Source: Lachnospiraceae bacterium (lineage in GTDB: Bacteria; Bacillota; Clostridia; Lachnospirales; Lachnospiraceae). From it: a stretch of 41,246 bases of DNA. This document shows positions 1 to 8,675 of this stretch, one piece after another. The first letter of the stretch is position 1. Each line of letters begins with the position of its first letter. The notes beneath the pieces are model-generated. The model worked only from the letters and a program-made list of their open reading frames with translations. It was not told the DNA's origin and made no database searches. The DNA is taken from contig CAAGSD010000088.1 in NCBI GenBank assembly GCA_900772845.1, positions 1-41,246 of the forward strand, read 5' to 3'. A program made the position numbers and the translations under genes.

Positions 1-74
1 CAGACTTTCTTAAGATGTGATTACTATAGCACATGCATATCGATTCTGCAAGAAAATTCAAGCAAAAAACCATA

Positions 75-117
75 CAAAAACAGAGCTATGGAAATTGGTA
101 CTTTTCCACAGCCCTGT
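75..117 (-). terminator. Intrinsic terminator of the pilus operon
   Basis: On the minus strand this is a 15-bp stem (arms at 103-117 and 80-94, two G-U pairs, 8-nt loop) followed directly by a run of five T. It sits about 45 bp after the stop codon of the last gene of the pilus operon, so it most likely ends that transcript. Confidence 0.85.
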
Positions 118-162
118 CTTTTGTGCAATTTGTCTTTTCTGCTCTGCAACTGTTAAATCCTG

Positions 163-3100
163 TTAATTCAGTTCAAACAGTTTCTCCACACTGATACTCA
201 GCTGAGCGGTTGCAACCGGGGTTTGTTCTGTCCCGTTATTATATACCGTATATGCTTTCAAATAGATCACAGATGGTGACGCATCTGATTCCAATATTAC
301 ATTGGAAGAGGCATCCTTACCAAACAACCCCATCTCAGCCAGATCATAGGTTAACGAATATACTCCACCATTAGTTACATTATATCGCCTGCTGTCCCCA
401 TTGCCCGTCAGCTCTGTACCGGAAGCATCCGTAACCTTTTTCACAGTAAGCGGAAGCACCTTGCCGATAATGCCGTCTACGGTAATACCATTTGCATCAT
501 TTTCGTTGCAGGCTTTATAAAATTCCACATAGGTCTGTCTGTCACCGGACAACACATTATAATCCGTTACCTTGAACTTCACCTGCACTTCATCCTGTTT
601 TTCTCCCGGCTGCCTGAGCACTACATGGTTCTGCTCATCATAAATCATATATACAGAACCTATCTGCGTACCACTGTCGTTCTGGAACTCAGCCTTAGGA
701 GCCTTTACGCCCGCACTGTATGCAGCCACGATCGTATTCACAAAAAGCTTCATCTCCGTAGTGCTTTCCGGCACCCTGTGTCCTGCTCCGGAATACGTTA
801 CATTTCCCATGGTGTAAATGTAATAATTGTTTACGACATCCTTCGGGTCAATACTGTAAATATTGTTTCCTACATACGGTGCTGCCTTACCGCTTGCGCT
901 CTGGTCTAAATCCGAAATAGTATACCAGACTACAATATCACTCTTGCCATCACCGTCTTTGTCCAGTTCCATATTGGGCTGCAGCCACTGGTAATGCGTA
1001 GAATTGACCTTTAACGTCTTTTGTTCTTCATCGGTAATCAAGTATGGATACTTTGTAATCTGTCCCTCATTTACCTCAGTCACACGAAGCTGCGGCTCCG
1101 ATTTATTGTATAAATAAGTTCCATCCAGCATCTGGCTCGTTCCTGCACTCACCTTAGTACTGCCATTGTTAAAGCCTACACGATTCAGAAGTTTGTTGTT
1201 CACAGGGAAATAGAAGTTATCAACTTTCCCGTTCAACCGCAGTTTTTCCAGATTTTGTGTCATAAAACGAATTACTGTATATTTTGTCAGACCTTCCTTC
1301 TGTCCCAGAACCATATCGGTATTTGGCTCTTTTAATTCATCATAATTATATATTGCACCTTCCCGGTTCTGATCAAGTTTCTCTGCATAGGACTTATATT
1401 CCTCATACAAAGCTCTTCTGGAGTCAGACATATAATATTGATTATACAGACTATCCGCCGTCTTCGTATAATAACTCTGCAGAGCACCATAGCGATCCAA
1501 TCCTAACGCAGCACGCATAGAACGGTTAAATTCATATCCCCAGTACCAGTTATTATCCACTGCCAGTGCATCTCTGTATGCTATGTAGGATGAAGTATCA
1601 TGGGTAAATAAAATACTTTTTCCGGATTCTACATAATCCCTGATGGCTCTGGCCACTGCCATATCCTGATCAGCAGCATTATCATATTCTTTTCCTTCCT
1701 GTAATGATTTTGCCGCTTCTCCACTGTAATAATCCGATCCTAACTGGAGTGTATCCGCAAATCCTACAATCAGCATATCATACTGCTGGAAATACTCGTA
1801 GGCCTTCTCCTGACGCACCCTGATATAATCAAAGTTATTCTCATAATGCCAGTCTGATACATCAATACTGTCAACCAGATCCGATACGTAGATTGAATGA
1901 ACCGATACATCATAATCCTTCAGATCAGAAATATACTGTCGGAAGGTAGCATTCGCATCTGCCAGATCATCCAGTTTCGTCTTTATATCCGCCTTGAGAT
2001 TTCCAAACTGCTTATAATCCCTGGTATAGAGATAATCAAAATCTCCACAGTTATCATTATCCAGGATCCAGTTATTATTTTCGAATTTATATTTCTGTTT
2101 ATTTCGGTTATCTGACAATATCTGCAATATAGAAATCTGCTTCCGTCCACTTCCCGTAGGAACCGCTGTATAATCCGATACCGCTGTACGCACCAGCCGG
2201 TCTGCGTTATCATAGAGCACCAGTTTCCATGGCAGAACTCCTGTGAAATCATCCGGCAGGACACGGCTTACCTTATATACTCTTCCGGTACGCAGTTCAT
2301 AATGACTGCCGTTCTCCGTCGTTATCTGCTCTACCTTCTCCCAGGTAGTACCGTTGCGCACAAAAATTTCAATCCCCGTCAATTCCTCAGCTGCAGCTCC
2401 TGTACCACCGGTCGTATACTCAGATCCCGCAAATCTGCCATCCGAATTCTTATCGATGAAAAGTCTGCAGTCATATGACCTGCTTGCCTGGGATAATACA
2501 GCATCATTATCCAGGGAAAATATATACTGCAGACGATATTCTCCGCCAATTGGCTGTAATCTGCCGGAATATTGCTCTCCTGTTTCAGCATTTGTAGTAT
2601 ATAACGCATCCGGCCGCCAGACTTCTCCAAGATCCGTTACCCAGTTCAGTGTCAGTTTTGACAGATTCAGATAATCACAGAACATGTTCTGTCGTTCTTC
2701 CAATGTTGTCGTAAGATTTAACTGCAGATTATCTCCCAGAAGATTACCCGCCGTACTGCTTTTCAACTGGCTTTCTGCATATACATTCTTCTGCCAGTAG
2801 AGATAGTTACCATTTTTATCCGTAGTCAGTGCAAACTTCACCAACTGATAAAAATAGGAATTGCTGTCCAATGTTCTGGTGGATTCAACGATTTTTCCAC
2901 CTTCGATCTTAAAGAATTTATCTGCAAACACTACCGGATATCCTGCCTGAATATACTGTTTGAATTCCTCCAGCTTTGTGGAATTCATATCATTGCCCGG
3001 CCCACGATAGGTATACTTTGCTTTCTCGGCATCCCCCAATGTCTGATCATACTGATTCTGTATATGCTGTAAAGAATCATCCCGTAAACGCAGTTTATTA

Positions 3101-5538
3101 TTATTCGACTCTCCGGAATAATCATACGCATCTCCCACATGGGTATAAATCAATCCGTTCATATTACTGTCATTATAGACCGTATCCCCGTTGGTATCCG
3201 TATTCATATTGCCGCATCTGGCGCCTACATAAATCAGATCATAACCGGCATTCAGATCTTCTACCTTACCGATAAACTCCGTAGATGCCATCTGCGTGAC
3301 TTCAATAGTTCCCTCATAGGAATCTCCCAGTCCCATCAGCTCTTTCACACGTGTTTTGAAAAGATCTTTTTCTTCAAAATCATAACAGGGTTCCAACTCC
3401 AGTACTTTCAATTCTGATTTCACGATAACACGGTGCATATACCAGTTCAGAACATATCGTGTGATAGATGCCTTTGTGATGCTCTCCTTCAGATCCTCTC
3501 CCGGATTCTGTGCTGACTTCTGGCTTAAGAAATTCTCATACCGGATCTCAGCCAGCACATCACTGTAAATCCCCGCCCGATCTGAATCAGCCGGAATCTC
3601 TGTCAGATAATCTTTTGCTGCATAGCTATTTGTTCTGTCGTCATTAAGATACACGTTCTGTGTGAGATACTCAAATAAATTGTTGCCAAACGTATATCCC
3701 CGGCTCTGAACCATCGCATTTACTTTACTCTCCAGTCCGGCTGCTACAGTTCCTGACCAAAAAGCACTTTCCTGCGTTCCCACAGCAACGGCCACTTCCT
3801 CATCCGACACCAGCAGCAGGCTTAATGCCAGATTGGAAAACGCTGTATTTCCTGCCGCTTTATTGCTACTGTAAAATCCGTAATCCATTACTACCGGAAT
3901 TCTGTCAGCATCACTCCGTGTGCTCCGATTACCCACGCCGTAACCGAAGCCCAGTCTTGCCAGCAGCGTCGCCGCAGCCATCATGTTGTCCTGTTCTGTC
4001 TCTCCCAGTCCCACATAGGTTCCTCGACCAGACAGATAGATCATATCCACTTCAGACAGATCTACACCACAATAAGCAGCTTTCACAGCTGCTGTCCGTG
4101 CGGTCTCATCCGTGAGTGCCATAGCCCCCGCAAGCTTAGCCAGTTCCGCCAGCGTTACCGTACTGACTTCTATCTTCATACGGTTCATCTCAGAAGAAGT
4201 ATCTGCATCGGCATCCGTCTCATAACGGCCGCGGCCGCTAAGATTCAATACCTTCTTCTTGAACCACTCCTGATTATAAATACCGCCGGAATAAGTGACA
4301 GTGTCATAGACAGACGCACTGTCATCCCCAATAAAATCATAGGTTGCCTTTGTCTCGTCAAAGTCAGCATCCCCTCTGACGATCAGCCTGCTGTCCTCAC
4401 CGCTTACCCTGACATAATCTCCATGGTCATCCTCAACAAAGCTGTCTACCAGATCAAAGTCACTGTTATCACAATACACCGCCTCTGACACATGATAATC
4501 TCCGTTCTCATTTATTGTGAAATAACAAAAAACACCATCTGTAACAGTCTTTTCTTCATAATAAGGAGCTCCGTTATTTTCGCAATACACAGCCCAGGGA
4601 ACTGCCGTTTTCTCCTTACGGTCCAATATATACAGACTTCTGGCATCCACTACAGCCGTAGCAGCATTTCCGTCCGTTACCGTAGTATAATCTGCGGGCA
4701 CATTTTCCCCTTTAGTCACTTTACCCAGATAAGAATAGGAAGCGTTCGATCCATCACCCTTTTTTAACCAGACCTGCTTGTCCACATAATTTTCAGGATC
4801 AAGATTGCTAAAATCAACACTCATCCCACCGGACGGAATATAACTATAGAAGTTCAACGCATAACGTTCCTGTCCATTTGCTGTCACCGTTTGAGGATTT
4901 GTGGTACTGCCTTCCTTTACATTGATCTTAAGAGAACCATCTATCTTCGCCATGGTGATCTGTACCGGGTGGCTATTCTCTCCCACTGCACCGGATTCTG
5001 TTACTTTACTGTCTCTCCGGTAGATCTTGCCGCTCGTCGTCTCTCCTGCAGCAAGCATACGGTACACACCCGTACTCTGGCCATAGTTATAATGCCCCAG
5101 ACCGCCCTCTCTCTGTACAAAGTTACCCTTGATCTCCTCCTGTCGGCTGCCGCTGTCACTCTCCGTATAGGCAGATACAGTGAGTAATCCGTCTGTCCCC
5201 GCATATTCCGATACCCTGTCAACCAGCCCTGCCATGACATCCGCCCGCTCTGCTGCAGACGGAAGTTCGGACAGTTTTCTTCCCTCTGAAACCGGTTCCT
5301 CTCCGCCGATCAGATATCCTATGGAAGCATCCGCTCTGGAGGGAACCACCTCGAGAATATGGAAAGTGTTCCCACTATCCACTGTCTCTTTTACCAGCTG
5401 TTCGATTCCCGGCAGGGTTCTCTCCTGTGCGTTTACGACATCTGCTTCTCCATAATAACCGACAGCACCGGCGATCACCGCTGCTGTCAGAGAAAAGGCT
5501 ATGAATTTTTTAAGAGTTTTCCTGTGGTTCTGTGTCAT
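163..5538 (-). CDS. Giant secreted DUF5057 protein at the end of the pilus operon
   Basis: A 1791-aa protein with an N-terminal Sec-type signal (basic KTLKK then a hydrophobic stretch at about residues 11-28) and a mature part starting near the VNAQE segment. The region beginning TFHILEVVPSRAD is what I recognise as the start of DUF5057, a family of unknown function in Clostridia. Three stretches look like Rossmann or class I amidotransferase-like folds: around residues 495-560 (VDMIYLSGRGTY), 760-870 (YDLIYVGARCG, then YPVVFADKF) and 1245-1310 (YDMLIVGFADT, then GKSILFTHDTSS). There is no C-terminal LPXTG or membrane anchor. The start codon directly follows the stop codon of the upstream minor prepilin, which suggests translational coupling and a role with the pilus (tip, adhesin or assembly factor). 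DUF5057 is from family memory; the amidotransferase-like comparison is inference from local motifs. Confidence 0.85.
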   Translation of the reverse strand: MTQNHRKTLKKFIAFSLTAAVIAGAVGYYGEADVVNAQERTLPGIEQLVKETVDSGNTFHILEVVPSRADASIGYLIGGEEPVSEGRKLSELPSAAERADVMAGLVDRVSEYAGTDGLLTVSAYTESDSGSRQEEIKGNFVQREGGLGHYNYGQSTGVYRMLAAGETTSGKIYRRDSKVTESGAVGENSHPVQITMAKIDGSLKINVKEGSTTNPQTVTANGQERYALNFYSYIPSGGMSVDFSNLDPENYVDKQVWLKKGDGSNASYSYLGKVTKGENVPADYTTVTDGNAATAVVDARSLYILDRKEKTAVPWAVYCENNGAPYYEEKTVTDGVFCYFTINENGDYHVSEAVYCDNSDFDLVDSFVEDDHGDYVRVSGEDSRLIVRGDADFDETKATYDFIGDDSASVYDTVTYSGGIYNQEWFKKKVLNLSGRGRYETDADADTSSEMNRMKIEVSTVTLAELAKLAGAMALTDETARTAAVKAAYCGVDLSEVDMIYLSGRGTYVGLGETEQDNMMAAATLLARLGFGYGVGNRSTRSDADRIPVVMDYGFYSSNKAAGNTAFSNLALSLLLVSDEEVAVAVGTQESAFWSGTVAAGLESKVNAMVQSRGYTFGNNLFEYLTQNVYLNDDRTNSYAAKDYLTEIPADSDRAGIYSDVLAEIRYENFLSQKSAQNPGEDLKESITKASITRYVLNWYMHRVIVKSELKVLELEPCYDFEEKDLFKTRVKELMGLGDSYEGTIEVTQMASTEFIGKVEDLNAGYDLIYVGARCGNMNTDTNGDTVYNDSNMNGLIYTHVGDAYDYSGESNNNKLRLRDDSLQHIQNQYDQTLGDAEKAKYTYRGPGNDMNSTKLEEFKQYIQAGYPVVFADKFFKIEGGKIVESTRTLDSNSYFYQLVKFALTTDKNGNYLYWQKNVYAESQLKSSTAGNLLGDNLQLNLTTTLEERQNMFCDYLNLSKLTLNWVTDLGEVWRPDALYTTNAETGEQYSGRLQPIGGEYRLQYIFSLDNDAVLSQASRSYDCRLFIDKNSDGRFAGSEYTTGGTGAAAEELTGIEIFVRNGTTWEKVEQITTENGSHYELRTGRVYKVSRVLPDDFTGVLPWKLVLYDNADRLVRTAVSDYTAVPTGSGRKQISILQILSDNRNKQKYKFENNNWILDNDNCGDFDYLYTRDYKQFGNLKADIKTKLDDLADANATFRQYISDLKDYDVSVHSIYVSDLVDSIDVSDWHYENNFDYIRVRQEKAYEYFQQYDMLIVGFADTLQLGSDYYSGEAAKSLQEGKEYDNAADQDMAVARAIRDYVESGKSILFTHDTSSYIAYRDALAVDNNWYWGYEFNRSMRAALGLDRYGALQSYYTKTADSLYNQYYMSDSRRALYEEYKSYAEKLDQNREGAIYNYDELKEPNTDMVLGQKEGLTKYTVIRFMTQNLEKLRLNGKVDNFYFPVNNKLLNRVGFNNGSTKVSAGTSQMLDGTYLYNKSEPQLRVTEVNEGQITKYPYLITDEEQKTLKVNSTHYQWLQPNMELDKDGDGKSDIVVWYTISDLDQSASGKAAPYVGNNIYSIDPKDVVNNYYIYTMGNVTYSGAGHRVPESTTEMKLFVNTIVAAYSAGVKAPKAEFQNDSGTQIGSVYMIYDEQNHVVLRQPGEKQDEVQVKFKVTDYNVLSGDRQTYVEFYKACNENDANGITVDGIIGKVLPLTVKKVTDASGTELTGNGDSRRYNVTNGGVYSLTYDLAEMGLFGKDASSNVILESDASPSVIYLKAYTVYNNGTEQTPVATAQLSISVEKLFELN

Positions 5539-8043
5539 TTATTTCTTCACCCTGTTCCAATAAATCGTTACGACTCTATCAATTCCAATATTTCTGGAAT
5601 CGTAGAACTTCAAGTACATTACCGGATCTTCCACATCTGCTGCAATGTACAGTTTAAGATGTTCCTTGGAATCATCCAACTGTGCTGACACTCTTGTACC
5701 GGACACAATCTCTTTCTTGTCATTATACAATTGGGGTTCTAATACCATTCTGGGAGTCGTGTCTGTCAGTCCGATATTTCCTGCATTAAATCCATAAATC
5801 GTAGCTTCCAGAGGATAGTCATAGACACCGCCATCCGACTGTCTTCCATCAATATAAAGCCAATCCGACTGATTGATGGTAATATATCTTTGATCCTCTG
5901 GGAAGAAGATACTAACCGCAGGAATTAATAAATCCGTCTCTGCAATCAGATTTCCCTCTTTGTCGCTTGCCTGTAATTTCAACCGGTATTCTTTTGTCCA
6001 ATCCAGATATCCCTTCGCCCACACATACGCATATTTTCCTGTTGCTGTAGGATATACATTATTACAACCGGCTTCCTTCTCCGGTGCTCCACTTACAGAT
6101 TGAGGAACCTTTGTATTATCATAGTCTTCTGCAAAGATTTCCCTCCGGTTTGCGATATTAACTGCTTTTCCATCACTATTGTAGGTATATTCCGGTGCTG
6201 CAGAGGAGAATCCTACGGTTCTGTAATTTCGAACTGTACCGATAGGTTCTGCATCAGGATAATTAACCGGCCAATCATATTTATGAATTGCCTGGTATAT
6301 TTTGGTAGCTTCCTCTTCCTTGGTCATCTTACCACCGTTGACCGTATCTAACAGCCCCAGTTCCGCATCATTTGCAATGCTCCAGACTACTTCATCCATA
6401 TTTCCGTCATAGTTTTTCAATTCACAGGTAACGGTGCCGTTTCGGTATAAGACAAACTGATTACTGTAGATATATGGTGCCTTGCTATCTTTCGCTTTCT
6501 GCAGATTTGGAATGGGAATATCCAGTGACGGATAATACCAGTTCTCCGCATCCAGCTGCACTTTTGCCCGTATGGTAACCGTAGTATTGATATTCGTACT
6601 GCACTTCAGTGTCTGCTTATAAATATTAGACGGATCCGCTTCATAGGGTTCCAGCGTATATCCGCTGGCGTCATCCACCACTTCCCAGGTAATAAGGGGA
6701 TAGCCATTGGCATAATCTGCCCAGGAAGGCAGACACTCAATATCTACTTTATAGCCCATACGGGTTTCTCCACTTTCCGTGAATTCATATTCCGTCAGGA
6801 CACCGGGAATCAGTTCCACTGTATACTGTCCCTTGATTGCGCTCACCGTTACCAGTGCGGTATCATAATACGCACTATCCGCATTGGAAGTACAGGTCAC
6901 ACGCAGCACATAGGTACCAGTCCTCTCTGCAGTTCCTACTGCCAGCTCAGCCGTTCCATTTTTCACCAGATCCCCATTCTCATTCTCCACCGGGTCACCG
7001 TCTCTGGCAGGGGTGATCTGGGTGCCGGAAGCTAACGCTGCTCCATTGACACGTTCTACTTTCCAGGTCACACCGGCATCCATACCGGCCTGGGTTCCTG
7101 TCAGAGTATACGTAAACGCATCCGAGGTTCCACGTTCAATATCAATATTCTTCGGGGTTATGGTTAGTCCCAGTACTTTTCGATCCAGAATATTGACAAG
7201 TGCAGTATCCTGAAACGCCGGATTGGAATTCAGAGTACAGGTCACCAGCAAAATATTATTTCCTGTCACTTCATTGGTATCAATCGTCAGTTTTCCGGTT
7301 CTGGCATCAATAGAGCTCTTGCAGGGTGTCGGTGTACCACCGTCATTATAATACTCCACTTTCCAGGTCACGGGATCCGGCTTCGCCATCTCCGTTTCCG
7401 CTGCTTCCGGATCTCCCAGGATACGATAGGAAAAGTTCAAAGATTCCGCCGTTTTCACGGTAGGGTTCTTGGGGCTGATCTGTAATCCGGAGATCCAGAC
7501 ATAATCTGTTCCCTTTGCCGCTGACAGATCGTTCCTCAATCGGATTGTTTCGTTAATGCTGTAGCTTTTATCCTGATAAGCGAAATCCATCCGCAATATT
7601 ACTGTACGGTCACTGCGTACCCCTGACAGATCCACATCAAACTTCGTCACATATTCCGCCAGAAGTGATTCCGTACTCCAGACAAGATTTCCATCGGCAT
7701 CCAACGTATTATCGGACTCATGGAAATATACCCTTCCAGGATCCGATGCACCGCTTCCCTTGCGCCACTGTAACAGATAGCTGTTCTTCTCGTTCTCCAG
7801 AAACAGTTCCGAAGTAGTACCGTTGTCCGTGAACTGAATGTCCTTTTCCACATCTATGATCATATCTATGATCTGATTGGCCGTCAGCTGTGCTTCCTCC
7901 TGCAAAGTCAGTTCCTTGTTCCCCCGCATATAAGAGTTGTTGCCCGCAACCATAAAAGCACCTACGGCACCTGCCACAATGGTCATAATGGCAAGAGATA
8001 CGATAATCTCTACCAGCGTAAATCCTTTTTTTCCGATATGCAT
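5539..8043 (-). CDS. Very large PilW-like minor prepilin with Ig-like domains
   Basis: An 834-aa protein with a class III prepilin signal: short basic leader MHIGKKG, then FTLVE and a hydrophobic helix, with the conserved Glu5 of the mature pilin. PilD should cleave between G and F. I chose the ATG at 8043 because AAGGAGG lies 6 nt upstream; a longer reading exists but lacks this. After a PilW/GspJ-like head (to about residue 185) come two tandem Ig-like repeats of about 100 aa, each opening with a (L)xISPKN / ITPKN strand and closing with an xxDTALVxI strand, followed by further beta-rich sequence. Ordinary minor pilins are 150-250 aa. It is followed without gap by the giant DUF5057 gene. 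Membership of the pilus is well supported by the signal; PilW is the nearest type, not a firm orthology. Confidence 0.85.
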   Translation of the reverse strand: MHIGKKGFTLVEIIVSLAIMTIVAGAVGAFMVAGNNSYMRGNKELTLQEEAQLTANQIIDMIIDVEKDIQFTDNGTTSELFLENEKNSYLLQWRKGSGASDPGRVYFHESDNTLDADGNLVWSTESLLAEYVTKFDVDLSGVRSDRTVILRMDFAYQDKSYSINETIRLRNDLSAAKGTDYVWISGLQISPKNPTVKTAESLNFSYRILGDPEAAETEMAKPDPVTWKVEYYNDGGTPTPCKSSIDARTGKLTIDTNEVTGNNILLVTCTLNSNPAFQDTALVNILDRKVLGLTITPKNIDIERGTSDAFTYTLTGTQAGMDAGVTWKVERVNGAALASGTQITPARDGDPVENENGDLVKNGTAELAVGTAERTGTYVLRVTCTSNADSAYYDTALVTVSAIKGQYTVELIPGVLTEYEFTESGETRMGYKVDIECLPSWADYANGYPLITWEVVDDASGYTLEPYEADPSNIYKQTLKCSTNINTTVTIRAKVQLDAENWYYPSLDIPIPNLQKAKDSKAPYIYSNQFVLYRNGTVTCELKNYDGNMDEVVWSIANDAELGLLDTVNGGKMTKEEEATKIYQAIHKYDWPVNYPDAEPIGTVRNYRTVGFSSAAPEYTYNSDGKAVNIANRREIFAEDYDNTKVPQSVSGAPEKEAGCNNVYPTATGKYAYVWAKGYLDWTKEYRLKLQASDKEGNLIAETDLLIPAVSIFFPEDQRYITINQSDWLYIDGRQSDGGVYDYPLEATIYGFNAGNIGLTDTTPRMVLEPQLYNDKKEIVSGTRVSAQLDDSKEHLKLYIAADVEDPVMYLKFYDSRNIGIDRVVTIYWNRVKK

Positions 8044-8090
8044 GGTTCTCCTCCTTTTAGCTCTGTACTGCAAACCGCCCTGTTCCCGGG

Positions 8091-8675
8091 CTACTTCACT
8101 TCCTGTAATATTTTTCCGGTGGCTCCCACCGTAGTAATCTCGATCGTTCTGCCGCTTCCGGTAACTACAATCTTATCGCAATAGGTTTTCACATCAGATC
8201 CTATTGCGTTCGTTCCTTTTTCAAATGCCCCGGAAGCCCGGTTAAATATCAGACGGAGACCGTTTTCCCCGGCTGCGTGGATCGCATGAGGCGTATTGCC
8301 CGAAATGCTTCCAAGTGCCGTCTCTGTTCCGTCACTGAATAACACTTTGATTTCTATCGGATCCTTTCCAACAATTCTGTCCTGAACAGGAGCATCGGAA
8401 GCATTGCTTCCCTGATAGATCCTGACATGATATTCCCCGGAGGAAGCATCCTGCGACAAAATAAATTCCACCTGCCCCTGATCCTTTCCCAGGGACAATA
8501 CTCTGGTTCTCTCAATGGTGGATACAATTTCATCAGCACATTTCTTGACTTTTCTTCCTGATACCAGGGATAAAGACAATCCTACGGTCGTGATCATGAT
8601 CGCCATAATCGCTATGACGATGATCATCTCTACCAGAGAGAATCCCTGATTATTACTCTTTCTGCCAGTTCTCAT
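8091..8675 (-). CDS. GspH/FimT-like minor prepilin
   Basis: A 194-aa prepilin: leader MRTGRKSNNQG, cleavage site before FSLVE, then a hydrophobic helix (IIVIAIMAIMITTVG) and a small C-terminal beta domain. Size, position and the short polar region after the helix fit the GspH/FimT minor pseudopilin type, which is thought to prime pilus assembly at the tip together with the PilV/PilW/PilX-like subunits encoded beside it. Its start overlaps the end of the upstream PilX-like gene by 23 nt. The only Shine-Dalgarno candidate (GGGAG) is about 13 nt away, so translation is probably coupled to the upstream gene. Confidence 0.8.
   Translation of the reverse strand: MRTGRKSNNQGFSLVEMIIVIAIMAIMITTVGLSLSLVSGRKVKKCADEIVSTIERTRVLSLGKDQGQVEFILSQDASSGEYHVRIYQGSNASDAPVQDRIVGKDPIEIKVLFSDGTETALGSISGNTPHAIHAAGENGLRLIFNRASGAFEKGTNAIGSDVKTYCDKIVVTGSGRTIEITTVGATGKILQEVK

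Noticed and set aside
163..5538. Many plus-strand reading frames of 70-150 codons opposite the giant gene
   Set aside because: They lack ribosome binding sites and family resemblance, and lie opposite a clearly coding frame.
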